Of a stretch of 64,000 nt of DNA, positions 22,881-36,946 are shown piece after piece. Source of the stretch: Brachionus koreanus (lineage: Eukaryota > Rotifera > Eurotatoria > Ploima > Brachionidae); contig PJRA01000172.1 of assembly GCA_016987375.1 (NCBI GenBank), forward strand, positions 447,305 through 511,304, given 5' to 3'. Position 1 is the stretch's first letter; each line of letters opens with the position of its first letter. The notes under the pieces are model-generated. The model was given only the letters and a program-made list of their open reading frames with translations, was not told the DNA's origin and searched no databases. The translations under genes were made by a program, and so were the position numbers.

Positions 22881-24243
22881 TTATTTTCGTTTATTTTTAA
22901 TGAAAATATACTCATTATGATTAGATTTTTTATGGCTATCGTTACAAGGCAAATTTATGCTACTTGAGCCATAACAAGCTTCCAACAAGAAACCAAAATT
23001 ATACAACCGTTCCATTATTTGGACTAAACACAAATCAATTTTATATTCATGAAACGATAGTTTTGATACATATTTCTGAGATTCAAAAAAATTTCCTAAA
23101 CAACTTGATTCAGAGTTTTTATTATCTAATTGATCATTGAGCAAATTTTTTAATATTTTGCAATGACCACTAATTAAAATGTCTTTGGTTTCATCAACGC
23201 TATTTACTAGAATCATTTTAAAAGATTTATTTTTCTCGTTGGGAGAAATGTCTAAATCCATTACGTCTTCACATTGCTGTTGAATTTCTTCATCTGTAGC
23301 TTTATTTGTAGAGTCCTCGTCCAAACTTGATGAATTTGATGTTTTGCTTTGATTTGGATCAGAATTGGAGGATAGATATTTTTCATTAATGTTACTGAAT
23401 CTAGAGCCTTTGAATGCAGAGCGCAGTATCAAAGCTGTTTGTTTTGCTTTAGACATTTGACTAAGATCTATACCGTCCAAAGAATTTGTACTTTTTCTAA
23501 AGGCATCTTTACAAAGTCCAAGCCTTTTTTTTGAATCAATTATATCTTCCAATTGTTTAACCATATCATTTAATTCGTAAAATTTTGCCTCATTCAATAA
23601 TGTGTCATAATCATTGAAGTTATCAGGCAAAGTCAAAATATTAGTTCGCATATAGTTTAATATATGTCTGAACGATTTTCCATCCCTATCAATAAAATAA
23701 TGCTGTTTCAATGTATCCAGAACGATTGGAATAGTTCCATTAAACATTTTACTAATTTTAGACTCAGAATATTTAGTTAAGGTTTCAAGTGATGAGGTAT
23801 ATATACATCCACCAACATCTATATGTACAGGAGCATTATCCATTGATAGACATGCAGCTCGAGGTATTCCACATTTATTTGAAGCAGAAAATGACTGATT
23901 ATTAAAAGTTGTTATTAATGAATTGGCAATATTAACGGAACTATTTGATGATTGAGATGATACAGAGTTAGAAGGTGATATAACCGGTTGAACGCCTGGA
24001 GAAGCTGAACATTGAACATTACTAGATATTTGTTTATTGGTTGTGTTATTGTTATTGCTGGACATATCAGTTTGAAATTCGGTTGATTCGTCTGTTGGAT
24101 CTTTTTCAAATTCCTCTTGAGTTATTTTATTATCTAAAAAATGCTCTTCTTGATGGTTAGAAAAATCTGATTGAATTGTCTCAGCATTTATCGGTTGAAT
24201 AATAAATTCTTTTTTGAAATGCTTGGATTTTTGATGTTTTTTC
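22881..24243 (-). CDS. KCTD1/KCTD15-type BTB protein (probable 3' exon of a larger gene)
   Basis: The exon encodes 453 residues. A low-complexity N-terminal part precedes a BTB/POZ domain with the KCTD1/15 signatures [41 protein letters not shown] and EAKFYEL. The C terminus ([20 protein letters not shown], then [11 protein letters not shown]) matches the family's second domain. KCTD1/15 are transcriptional co-repressors that bind AP-2 factors and form BTB oligomers. An ATG exists at 24065, but the frame stays open and protein-like for 59 codons further upstream, with no Met, back to an acceptor TTCAAAG|G. That acceptor's phase exactly fits the donor ending the FLYWCH exon at 24828. I therefore think the two exons form one gene of about 1040 residues. 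A stand-alone KCTD protein starting at 24065 remains possible. Confidence 0.85.
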
Positions 24244-24827
24244 CTTTGAAGAAAATTAAGTTTTTTGGTTTTTATTTTAAAAGCTTAGTAGTAAAATTAA
24301 GTTTCTAGACAACCTAGGATTGTCAAATCATGATGATGGCTCATATCAAAGCGAAGCATCGACAAGTCTAACAATGTTGCTTGAAAAAATAGTGAAAGTG
24401 AGCCAGCCCAAATAATCTATGTACTTCTTAAAGTCTTTATTAGTCGAAAGAATAGCTTGAAATATAAAGCTTTCATAAAAATCTCTTAATATATTTAAAT
24501 AAAAAGAAAATACGGCGTGTAATTTTTAAAACATTTTATAAACAGTATATAGCAAACATTTGCATCTTAGTCAACTAGACGTCTTTCAATTTTATCAACT
24601 CGTCTAAGAAATTTTTAAATTTCTAAAAATAGCGAGAATCTAACAAAGAATTTTCCTTTTAAAGCTAATCAAAAAGGCTTACTAAAAAAATCCTCTAACT
24701 TTCTCTATGCTGTTAGATTTAAATAATTTTTTTTTTCTCATATGTTACTACTAATTTTAAAAATGATTTTTTTTCTTTAAATTTAAAATAAGAAATTGAT
24801 TTTTTAAATAAATATATAAATACTCAC

Positions 24828-26587
24828 GGTATATAAATATGGTTCGAATTTACAGCAGGACTATTTCTATTTGAATTAGAAACATTTGTTTGATTAAAAT
24901 CTTCCGAAGAGTCTTTTAGATTGATGATAGGTGTTTGATTTTGGTGATTATTTACTGCTGCATTAGTTTGAGTGGGTAAAATAGATGAGATCTGATTTGA
25001 AATAGAACATTTATTTCCTTGGACATAATTAGGATTAAGAGCCAATCGATTTGAAGCCAAATGATTTACAAGAGCTTGCTGCTGTGCTACTAAATTAGAT
25101 GCTAAATTGTTTGCTTGATTCCGATAATGATGATGGTGGTGGTGGTACATTGGTAAATTATGATTCATTTGATGACAATTTGAGTTATAATGATTTTGAA
25201 AGGATTGTAAAGTAGGATTGAGAAATTCTTCGCCACATTCAACTCTTTCATTTAATGTTGACAATGGTCTTTTTTTTTGATTTAATTGCTTATTAGGTAT
25301 TTGATTATGCTGCTGTGCAGATAGTGCTTTTGCAAGCAAGTAGTTCGAATTCATCAATGATTTATTTGAATTACCCATTAAGCTAAATTCCTGGAATTGT
25401 TTATTTATGTTTAATTGACGCAAAGGATTCAAATAAGATGAAATATTCTGTTGGGACTTATGATTTAGATTTCCTAATGATCCTAGTGACAATGATTTAT
25501 AGTTTAAGTATTTGGAATGGTTGGACTTTTGATTAGTTTCATCGGAGTTTTTATTTTGACTTGTTAGAGTTTCATTATTGTTTATATCTTGATTTAAATT
25601 CTCATCTTCTATGATATCATCCATGTCATCATAATTTTCATTATCAATATTTAATTTCATTCTGTTGGCATTGCTGTGATCATCACAATCGATTTCGTTT
25701 AAAGAAGCATTGTCTTCATCTTGATCATTTTTATGAGCATAATTGTCCGACAAAATTTGTGAACTATTAAGAGTATTTTGTACTGAAGGAGGAGTCGATG
25801 GGGATGAAGATGAATAGGATCCATTGGAAGAATGATATTGACCTGTTTTAGATTTATTTGCCTGAATTTTTTTTACCGAATTTGTTTCAGTCTTTGTATT
25901 GTCATTGAAAGAAATTCGCCTATGTTCATGCTCACCACAACTATAAACCATAACAGTTGAATCATTATTATTTGGAAAAAGAGCATAAATAACAGCTGGA
26001 CACCGATGATATCCTTTTTTGATACGATAATTACATATATAATAATACTTTTTACCAGCATTTGTCATACTATTACGTTTGTGAACCCAGGTAAAATCAG
26101 TCTCATTATTGGAGAGCCAAGTTTGAAATGTTTTTGAGTCAGCCAAACTGGTCAAATATTCGTAAGCTTGATTTGCTGATCTTTTACGAATTTTGTTAGG
26201 TGTTTTTTGCTCTTGAGAAGAAAGAATCAATTGACTGTTTAGCTTAGTTTGAAAACTGATATCATCATTTTTGTTTTCAATTTCTTCAAGTTGTTGGTTT
26301 TGCTCATCGTCATAATCCTCACAATTTGCCTCGAATTCTAAATTTTGCTTAGGATAATATTGATTTCTAAAATTGTTCATAAATTGATGATGTTGATGCA
26401 TCTGAGTTAGCGTATAGTTTTGTAAATTAGATGGTAGGTGATGTTGGTTAAATGAGTTAACATTCAATTGAATGTTGTGACCAATATGAGAAGGAAAATG
26501 AACGTTCGTTAATTGATATTGACCGCTCGTCGGGCTATATGAGTAATTAAATTTTTGCTCTGACGAGGACGATTGAGACGAGGACAT
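24828..26587 (-). CDS. FLYWCH-like zinc-finger exon (probable 5' exon of the KCTD gene)
   Basis: This 586-codon exon starts MSSSQSSSSEQ and has one recognisable domain at about residues 145-225: TFQTWLSNNETDFTWVHKRN, then YYYICNYRIKKGYHRCPAVI, then GEHEHRR. This is a FLYWCH/WRKY-like fold with a Cys-Cys pair and an H-x-H pair for zinc. Such domains bind DNA or proteins. The rest is Asn/Gln/Ser-rich, with a His run (YHHHHHHYR) and an acidic block, typical of a transcription regulator. The frame ends at a strong donor, CC|GTGAGT; reading through it would give a stop at once. Its phase (two nucleotides) matches the KCTD exon acceptor at 24243, across a 584-nt intron. A separate gene with an unseen last exon is the alternative. 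Confidence 0.75.
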
Positions 26588-29040
26588 GAGCTATTGTTCA
26601 TTAAACTGAATAACTAATTCTGATTCTATTTAATTATTTTATTAAAAAAATTAAATTATTTTAATTTTTTTTTTATTAAAAAATTAAATATGAAAAAGCA
26701 TAAAATTATTGAAAATAAATTATTAAAAATGCTTGAAAATTTTTTAATTTTGTTTATCCTAAATAATTAAAATATGATTTGAAACTTGATAAAAATTTCA
26801 AATAGGTAAATAAAATAAGGTCAAATTGTGATATTTCAATTGTGATTGTTTTTGATAGATCACAAATTTTTTTACTTACTAAAACAGCCGAAAGTATAAA
26901 CAGAAATTTGTCACTAATGAATATTTACAAAATTCATCAACCTTCTCTGTTTTAAAGCTAAACAAAGGCTTCTTATTTTTTTTGGATAATTCTTTTTAGA
27001 TTTAAAACAAATTTCATAGAATCAAAATGAAATTAAAGCCATTATTTTGTCATATTTATTTAATTTTTTTGATTCTCCATTTGTTTAAGCTATAGTAGTA
27101 GAAGCTAAGTTACCATTAACACAACTGTTCTTGATATTAGTGATCTAAATATAAAAGCAAAATATTGAAACACGCTGCTACCCAAAATTTTACCACCCAC
27201 CCCTTCAACATGAAAACTGCGCTTTCGAGACTACCCCTTTTTTAGTTGCATTCACATCTTTTTTCTATATAACATGAACTAACAAAACTAGCAAACTAGC
27301 GAAAACCATCAACAAGAGAAATTTTGAAATTTTAATTGGGCAAATATAAGTTTTTAACTAAAGAGCTGCAACTAAATGCGAAAAATTAGCAAATTTCTCT
27401 ATTATGAAATAAGTTGCAAACTTTTTTCATCTTAACTTTAAAAAAACAATTGATTTTATGTTTCATTCTATTCTTTTTTTTTAAAGAATCCACAGGGAGA
27501 AAAATTTTCTCAACACTAGCATCGAAAAAGCTTTATTAGCGTTTATTTTAGCTTTGATTTTAACTTTAATCGATATATTTAACATAACCCGAATGTAAAT
27601 AACAAAAAATATTATTTCAATTTTAATTTTAATTTTTTTATTTTTTTTTATTTATTCTAAAATAAAAAATAAATCGAAATTTTTTAATTTTTTTTACATT
27701 AACATAATAATTTTGGTTTTGTTTTTTTGTACTCAGGCAATACTCAAGTCATTATTACAGAATATAGTTTAAAAAATTTGCACACTATCTAAATAAAAGT
27801 TTAATTAACTTGAGCCATAATGATGATTAAATTATCCATTTTGGATTCTAGATCATTTAATTTTTAAAAGACTAAATTGTTTCTTTTTTAACTTTTCAAA
27901 TTAAAGACAATTATTTGGCTTACATATTTTATTCCTTAGAAAAAAAATATTGATTTATTCAAAATTCAACATTTATAATAGAAAAAAAAATTCTAAAAAC
28001 TATTCATTCATTCAGATAAAATTTAAGCATTGGTTTAGGACTGTAAAAATGAATACAAATATGTGTTTTAAGCTATCTTTAAAACCTTATTAGATAAACG
28101 AAAAAAAACAATCATTACAATTTTAAAGATTTTTTATTTTTTAAATTATTTGGCATAAATTAAATTTTTGAAAGCATTATATTTATTATTAATTCTCAAA
28201 TTGATATAAAATTAATCCAAAATTGAAATTAAAAACTAGGATTTAAGGAGACAATTAATTTTTGTTATTATTTTCCAGTTTTTTAGTGTTAATAACGTAA
28301 AAAAATCCAGGCACTTTTTCGTTTTTGAAAAAAAAATACAAATTATTTTTTGACTGATTCTACAGAACTCTTTAAGACAGACAAAAAAATATTGGGTTTC
28401 TGAAAATAATTCAAACTTAAAGAAATAAAAGTTTGTTCAAAATTTAAATAAACTAATAAAATCTATTTTGAATCGAATCGACAAATTTTCCTTTTCTGTT
28501 AATTTATTTTAAAATTTTTATTATTATTATTATTTATTTAATTTTTTATAATTTTATTTTCTCTTTTTTTAATATCTTTAAGATTTGGAATAAAAAAAAA
28601 TAGTAAAAATATTTTCTTAAATTCATCTAGAACATAATCTGAAAAAAATATCTAATCATAATTATGTATATTTTTTAAGGGGCTATTTTCCCGAATCAAA
28701 AGGCGATAATCCGAATTGTTTATTCTTTCAAAAAAATTAAAATTTTCATACCATTGCTTTGTTTTTGAATTTTCTAAATTATCGGAAGGCGTAGTAGGGA
28801 AGAATTAACTTTCATGTAGAAATAAATATACTAACTGACTATATGTTAAATTATTTTTTTGTTTAATGATGATAGAGCATAAAAAATACTTTTTTTATAT
28901 AAAATTTTAGACATTAAAATCGAAATTTCTAAGGAAAAATAGTTAAAACTTGTTTTTATTGCAAAATGCTTAAAGACAAATTTTAAGAATGCTTTTGTTT
29001 GATGAATAAATAATTTATAGATTTTGTTTTAAGATTTGAA
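26588..29040. other. Intergenic, AT-rich
   Basis: This 2.4-kb spacer lies between the starts of two divergent genes, the FLYWCH exon (-) and PCCB (+), so both promoters probably lie here. I see no coding-like frame, structural RNA or clear repeat. A C-rich patch near 27180-27235 stands out from the flanks but has no recognisable content. Confidence 0.5.
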
Positions 29041-30938
<1,898 letters not shown>

Positions 30939-31233
30939 AGAAATATTGTTTATGTTTAGATTTTTAGAAGAAATTCATTAAGTGTTATCAATAGTTTTTT
31001 AAATAAATTAATTAATAAAATTATGAAGGAATTTAACATTAATTTATTACATTACTTTGTCGCAAATTTAAACCACTTGAGCTTTAACTCTTATCCGTCG
31101 AAAATAGAAAAAATAACGTTGTTGACGAATATGGGTCATTTTTGACCCAGGAAAAAAAATTATTTGTGTTTTAAAATACTTTTAATAAAAAAATATAATT
31201 CAAGTTTAAAAAATAAAAAATGATAAAAGTTAA

Positions 31234-32105
31234 TTAATTTAAAACACAATTTTTACAAATAATAGTATTCATTTTTTCTAAATGATCTTTACAGACAAAG
31301 CTTGTGCATTGGCTACAAGTTGTTGAGCTTTTGTTATCCCGCTTTTTTTTATCATTTTCGTTTTGGCACATCAAATATTTCCCTCTAGACTTTATAAAAT
31401 TTGTACTCGAACTTTCTTCTTCGTGGGGTCTTTTTTAAATAATTTGCATTCCGGTTCTTTAAATTGATTCAACAAGATTATAGTTAACTCCACGAAAATC
31501 GTTCATTGAACTCTGATTCGCTCTTTCTTTAATACATGGCTTCAATATCTCAGTACAGAGTTGCTCTAGACGTGTTATACGAAAACGATTTCCGTTGATT
31601 CTTGTCGCTGATTCTTTAAATTATATAGGGCGAAAGAATTGCTTGCCGCTTTATCAATTACTAATTGATAATATGTAATATGTATTTGAAATACATAAAT
31701 ATATTTAATGGCCATCTTTTTGTTTTCCTACGGCATCTAAACTTTTCGACCATTTGATCTAGTGTATCAACTCCGCCTTCATATAAGTATAGGATAACTT
31801 TTGGTTTCTTTGTCTACGCGTCAATCAACACATCATGATGATAAGTCGATATTAAAATCACTGATTTGTTCGTTTTAGGGACATATGAAACCAGTGTTAA
31901 CGATTTATTAAAACCAAAAATTGAAATGTCAACTTTTCTTTCTTTTTTTGCCTGAAATTCACAAGGAATCTCACGTTTATTTGATTTCAAAGTGCCTTTA
32001 AAAGGACTTTTTTTTTGAATAAAAACTCAACTAGCGCAACACTGGAAAAAAAATTATCAGCGACAACATTTCTTTTCGAATCGAAAAATGGTTCGCATAA
32101 ATTCT
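31234..32105 (-). pseudogene. piggyBac transposase, C-terminal half, broken
   Basis: Several minus-strand frames together give unmistakable piggyBac catalytic-domain blocks: NVVADNFFSSVALVEFLF, KGTLKSNKREIPCEFQAK, EGGVDTLDQMVEKFRCRRK and RRKTKRWPLNIF. The cysteine-rich C terminus follows (YLMCQNENDKKKRDN, then TTCSQCTSFVCKDHL and IICKNC). In-frame stops and frameshifts break the sequence at several points, so no functional protein can be made. This is a relic of a DDE transposase that used TTAA targets, and could be related to the source of the TTAA MITEs nearby. Confidence 0.9.
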
Positions 32106-32934
32106 ATACCACGATATAATGCTAATGGCCACAAATGGTACTGATATGAATCAGTTATTGCAAGTTTGTCATGATTATGCTTTTAGATGGGAAATAGAAT
32201 TTAATCAAAACAAATTGACATTTCAAAACAAACTATTTCAACTTCGAAAATCCTTTCCATAAAAGCAAAATAATGATGAATGGGGTTGAAATACCATTCA
32301 CTTCAAATTTTGAATATCTAGATATGCCTATAGGAGATCGAGAGTATAAGTTAAAATTTATTGAGAAAAAATTTCACAAATGCGAACGGTCATTTTACTC
32401 ATTATATGGTTTTGGTTGAAAATCTGGTAGGTTGAATCCCAAAACAATTGGTTTCATTTACAAACAATTTTGTCAATCAATATTCAAGTATGGACTTGAA
32501 CTGCTTCACATTAGCAAAATGCAATTGAATAAATTTAACATTCGCCAAAATATATTAATAAAAAAATCAATAGGAATTTCAAAATTTGTCAAATATCTCC
32601 ACTTTTTAAGGTACTTAATACTGATTCTATACAAACTGTTTATAAAAAACACAAACTTTTTATGTTCAATCAAATCCATACTAACGAATTAACGAAACAA
32701 ATTTACGATGAGCTAAAATCGTTATATGACAAGAAGTCGCTGAGTCAAAGTAATGAATCATTTTACAAGCAGTATGTGGAGGTAGCTAATGAATACCAAG
32801 TCGATGGTCCATCAGCTAGCAAATTAATATCAAAGCTAATTGGAAATGGACACAAATGTGAAAATTTGGGTTTATTATACTCGATCAATTTTATTTGCAA
32901 TAGTCTCTATGATAGAGAAGTCTCAAATTATCAG
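32106..32934 (+). pseudogene. 5'-truncated LINE reverse transcriptase inserted in piggyBac
   Basis: On the plus strand this reads as the late part of a non-LTR reverse transcriptase. It begins just at the YADD box (here degraded to YHDI), followed by MLMATNGTDMNQLLQVCHDY and RWEIEFNQNK. After stops and shifts come GRLNPKTIGFIYKQFCQSIF and KYGLELLHISKMQLNKFNIR, then IHTNELTKQIYDELKSLYDK in another frame. At least three disruptions show it is dead. It separates the N- and C-terminal coding parts of the piggyBac transposase and so inserted after it, probably with loss of the transposase middle. Confidence 0.8.
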
Positions 32935-33084
32935 ATCGGAAGATTCCTCTTCCGAAGTTTCGAAACCACAAACCAACCCTTCTAATGTCGGCTGAACATA
33001 ATCGAATTCATCATCACTTATTTGTTTTAATTCGTTGGTCAGTTAAGGTGAATAATTAATAAAATTAAACTCATAAAAACTCAT
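32935..33084 (-). pseudogene. piggyBac transposase, N-terminal fragment
   Basis: From an ATG at 33084 the minus strand reads MSFYEFNFINYSP, a stop, then LTNELKQISDDEFDYVQPTL and an acidic Glu/Ser stretch. Acidic N termini with DDEFD-like clusters are usual for piggyBac transposases, and the position relative to the right terminus fits. The rest of the N-terminal half is missing at the LINE junction. Confidence 0.55.
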
Positions 33085-33905
33085 TTTTTTTTTAAATTGA
33101 TTGAATAAATAATTTTTAATTGATTTATATAGCAAATTTTTTTTCTGAGAAATTCGTTAATTTGAAAACAATCCTTCAATTATCAAAAACATATTTAGGA
33201 TGAAAAGTAAAGCGTTTTTTTTAAGATTCTAAAAAAGGGATAAGAAATTTATTTAATGAAAACTAATTGTTTGATTTGTAATAGTAAATCTACTGTATAT
33301 TTATTTCAAATAAGATTAGTCAATTAAAAAACGATAAAAATAAAAAAAAATTTGCTTGGATCAAAAATGACCGAGTTTTAGTCACGTTCAAGTTTTTTTA
33401 GACTTTTTTTAGAATAAAAATGAATAGAAAATATCAAATAAACTACTAAATTCACAAAATAATTTTTTTCGAATATTTTTTCTTAGAGTAAATTCAATCA
33501 AAATCAAAATGTTCATTTCAAAAGACAAACATTAGTGCAAATTATGGTAGGGTTTCAAATCAAAGATTTAATAACAAAATTTCAATTTAATATGTTCTTT
33601 TATCTGCAGAAAATCCTAATACAAGTATTTTTCAAGAAGTGCATTTATGTAGAGTTCTAAAAATTTGAAACAAAATTAAAAAAACTCTAATATTCTGTAC
33701 ATGCTCTTTTCTGTGCATAATTCTTTTTAATTAATATACTTATATAAAAAAATTACTAATAAAATTTTCGTTTAATTTTTCAATAATTGAGAATCTAATC
33801 CTTTTTAATCGATATCTTTAAATCGTCTCATCACTTTATTCTATCTAAATTAAAAATTATAAACATATATAAATTTTATAAGGTGGTCGTAAATATTTTG
33901 TCAGT

Positions 33906-34542
33906 ATGTTAGCTACAACTAAGCTGGTTAAAGCAGGTGATCAAAAACCTTCAGAATTAGAAACCCAAGTTGCCCAAACTTTGCTCGACTTAGAAGCCAC
34001 AAGCGATATTAAAGTCCAATTAAGAGAGCTTCACATCACTGGTGCTCGAGAAGTCGATATCGCAGGTGGCAAGAAAGCTATCATCATGTTTGTTCCAGTT
34101 CCGCAATTGAAAAATTTCCAAAAAATTCAACCAAAATTAGTTCGAGAATTAGAAAAAAAATTTAGCGGAAAACACTTTGTTATCATCGCCCAAGTACTTT
34201 GTAAATTAATTATATTTTATCCAAGATCTTAATAAATTTTTTTAGAGAAAAATTTTGCCTAAACCGAACCGCAAATCTAGAAATCCATTAAAGCAAAAAC
34301 GACCAAGAAGCCGTACTTTAACATCGGTACATGAGGCTGCCTTAAACGATTTGGTCTATCCAGCTGAAATTGTCGGCAAAAGAATCCGAATTAAACTAGA
34401 TGGATCTAGATTGATTAAAGTACATTTGGACAAATCTCAACAAACAACCGTTGAGCACAAAGTTGATACATTTGCTTCAATTTATAAAAAATTGACTGGA
34501 AAGGACGTCAACTTTGAATTCAGAGAAGCGATTCTAGCGTAA
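33906..34542 (+). CDS. RPS7: 40S ribosomal protein S7 (eS7)
   Basis: eS7 is a small-subunit ribosomal protein needed for 18S rRNA maturation. Two exons, 33906..34193 and 34246..34542, join across a 52-nt intron to give 194 residues, the same length as human RPS7. Family signatures run throughout: [112 protein letters not shown] and [11 protein letters not shown]. The start codon is fixed by family length. The splice join restores the AQRKILPKP motif exactly. The frame is intact. Confidence 0.97.
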
Positions 34543-34759
34543 AATAGATATGTTATTATCTAAATTTTTGTTGGAAACTTGGTTGTTTGATTCAATTACA
34601 ATGAAAAATTTAAGACTAACGACTATATTAAATTCTTAGATAAGAATTTATTTTTCTGAATTAATATTTTACAACTAGTTTCTTACGGAATTGAGATAAT
34701 AAATTATTTATAAATATTAAGTCTTTTATTTGTAAAAATATTATGATTCACTCAGTTAT

Positions 34760-36946
34760 TTAAAATTCATTAATGGACGAGATAAATATATGTCTCAATG
34801 AGCTTTCTGTGATGATATCTTGTGTGCACGCCACTTGATAATTCTTCAGTATTTTTCTATAAAACTTGGTTTTGCCCAAATAAACATCAATAAACGCCAA
34901 CATTTCCAAAATTTTGGCTAGTATGTCATCAATTGGCTTATAAAAAATATTGCTTATAGAAGGTTAATTTTTCTAAAAATTTAATTACTCTTTTGTCAGT
35001 TAAAACTGTCTTGAGTAAGTGAAAAATTTTTTTCGTCTCATCGAGCTTTAAATTTTGAAATAGACTTTGGCTATTTGAGCTCTTATCATTCATTCTATGA
35101 AAAAAAGAAATTTTTTTACATTTCAAAAAGTGTTAAATAATTTTATACTACATTAAAAAGTCATGAATACAAATCAAATACATTACATCGACAATTCCTT
35201 TAACTTCTTTTTGATTAACTTCACATCTAAATTTTATTGTTGAATTTTTTTCATTTAAAAATTATAAATTAATACATTCTAAAATCTAGAATCAAATTTT
35301 TGAATATTTCACTAAAATATTTATATCGTTCATTGGTGAAAGATGGATAATTAAGCACTTTTAAAGTAAGGTACGATAAAATTTTTTGGTAGAGAAAAAT
35401 GTAGATTGAATCGGCTGTTTGATAATTATTTGTTTTTAGCTTTAAATGTTTTTTTATCGCTGATGAATTTGTCTTATTAAGATAAAATAAGAAATTTGCA
35501 ATATTTAAATCAAGTCTTACTAATAAGAATTCAAAAAGTTCTGTCATCAAACTTTGTGAAGGCAATGCATTGTTTTCAGTTTTTGAAAGAACAAAAAAAG
35601 CCTCGTAGTAAGCTTTGTTTGACCAGAGATTCATGAAATGATCGTTAATTGTGTCATCCAAAAAAATCTTAAGTTTAAATGTTAGGCTTTATTTTTTGCT
35701 GCTTAAAGATGAGCAAATATTTAATTTCTATTTAAACATTATTTTTACTGTAGAATTATGATAAAATTTTAAATAATTTTAGAAGAAAATAAACTTACTG
35801 TTTCTTTGGAACTTTTGTTGCATTTTGAAAATAAAATTTTAAACTTATTTAAATTTTGATCCTTGTAATGATGTGGTGAATTTAAATTAATTTCATTCAA
35901 GTTGTTATTTGTTTCCTCATTTTCTTCTCTAGTAAAATAGATGTTCGCTTTTAAATAAATTAAGGCGTTTATTGAATAAATATTTTTTAATAGGTAATTC
36001 TGCTGATCAAGTGTGAAAAGAAATTTTTAAGCAGAATCATCCACTCTTAGAATTTAAAAGAAATCTGAATACTTTAAATTTAGCATTGTTTGATTTTGTT
36101 ACTTACATGGAAGATTTAGTTTTTCGTAATATTCAATAGACAAAATTGGACCATCATTTCTAATTCCCTTTTGTTACTAAAGATTAGTTTTGCTTATAAA
36201 TGCTCATAAAGTCATACTTGTATCAAATAATCGGAAATGCATTGAAATGGATAATACTTTATATTTAAACTCTTTGCAAATTCAATAGCTTTAAATTTAG
36301 TTATATTATCATAGATAACTAGTGAAAATCTGGATGAAAAGCTTCGATTAAAGCGAGTTGTGTTGCCTAGGCATGCAAAATTTCCCATGCCTGCTCTTAT
36401 TATCCTTTGAAAAAAATTAAAATGCTAGCAAATTTTTACTTAATTACCTTGATAGCGCGTTTGCCTTCTCGTTATTATCAACAAATATTGCAACATCCCA
36501 ACCATAGAAAGGATAATTCAACTGACTTTGACTTATTCCTTGTTTCCACCTTTTTGAATATTAAAAATAAATAATAGAAATAAACTAATTAACTTGATTG
36601 ATATTTTGGCTAGTTTGGAATTTGGAAATTTAGAAGATGCTTGAAAAGGACTTTCGTTTAGAAATTTGCTTTCTTTTAAGCAATTTTTTATATAAGATTG
36701 AGTAACAATCCATTTGCCGGAAGATATAAAGCAGAGAATTTTTTCTGTACAGACAATTTTGTCTACTATTAGATGAGTTGCGCTACTTGAATAAAACTAT
36801 TTTGAATTAGATTTATTTAAATACTTAGCTAAAAATATTACTTTGGTAGTATCATAATTTCCTTCAAGTTTTTTTATTGCTTTTTGAAGTCTAGAGTATA
36901 ATGATTTGTCCAATGCACTAAATTGAAATGTTGGTTTTGATTTCAT
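34760..36946 (-). CDS. SLF1-like tandem BRCT protein, possibly decaying
   Basis: SLF1 (ANKRD32) brings SMC5/6 to damaged DNA through N-terminal BRCT domains. Here five minus-strand exons join cleanly: complement(36842..36946, 36594..36796, 36448..36549, 36218..36404, 36107..36167). They encode a first BRCT (YSSSATHLIVDKIVCTEK, ISSGKWIVTQSYIKNCLKES) and a second one (NYPFYGWDVAIFVDN, ALSRIIRAGMGNF, IKYYPFQCISDYLIQ). Both align well by eye with SLF1. The next segment (about 35800-36045, FLFTLDQQNYLLKNIYSINA) can be joined in phase only across an in-frame TAA at 36027-36029. Later coding-like pieces follow at 35269-35680, about 35150-35220 and 34760-35100, the last with an apparent one-base shift near 34965. 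I saw no clear ankyrin repeats. Either this is a recent pseudogene or the sequence has local errors. Exon limits after the fifth exon are tentative. Confidence 0.6.

Larger units (their letters stand above)
31084..33393 (-). mobile_element. piggyBac-like transposon, degraded, with a nested LINE
   Basis: The left end reads TTAACTCTTATCCGTCG, a typical piggyBac terminus with its TTAA target. It is followed by a subterminal GGGTCATTTTTGACCC. A matching inverted motif, GGATCAAAAATGACCG, lies near 33359-33374, so the right end is close by, but its terminal TTAA has decayed. Transposase coding remains on the minus strand in two pieces, separated by an oppositely oriented LINE fragment at about 32106-32934. 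Element limits are approximate, especially on the right. Confidence 0.75.
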
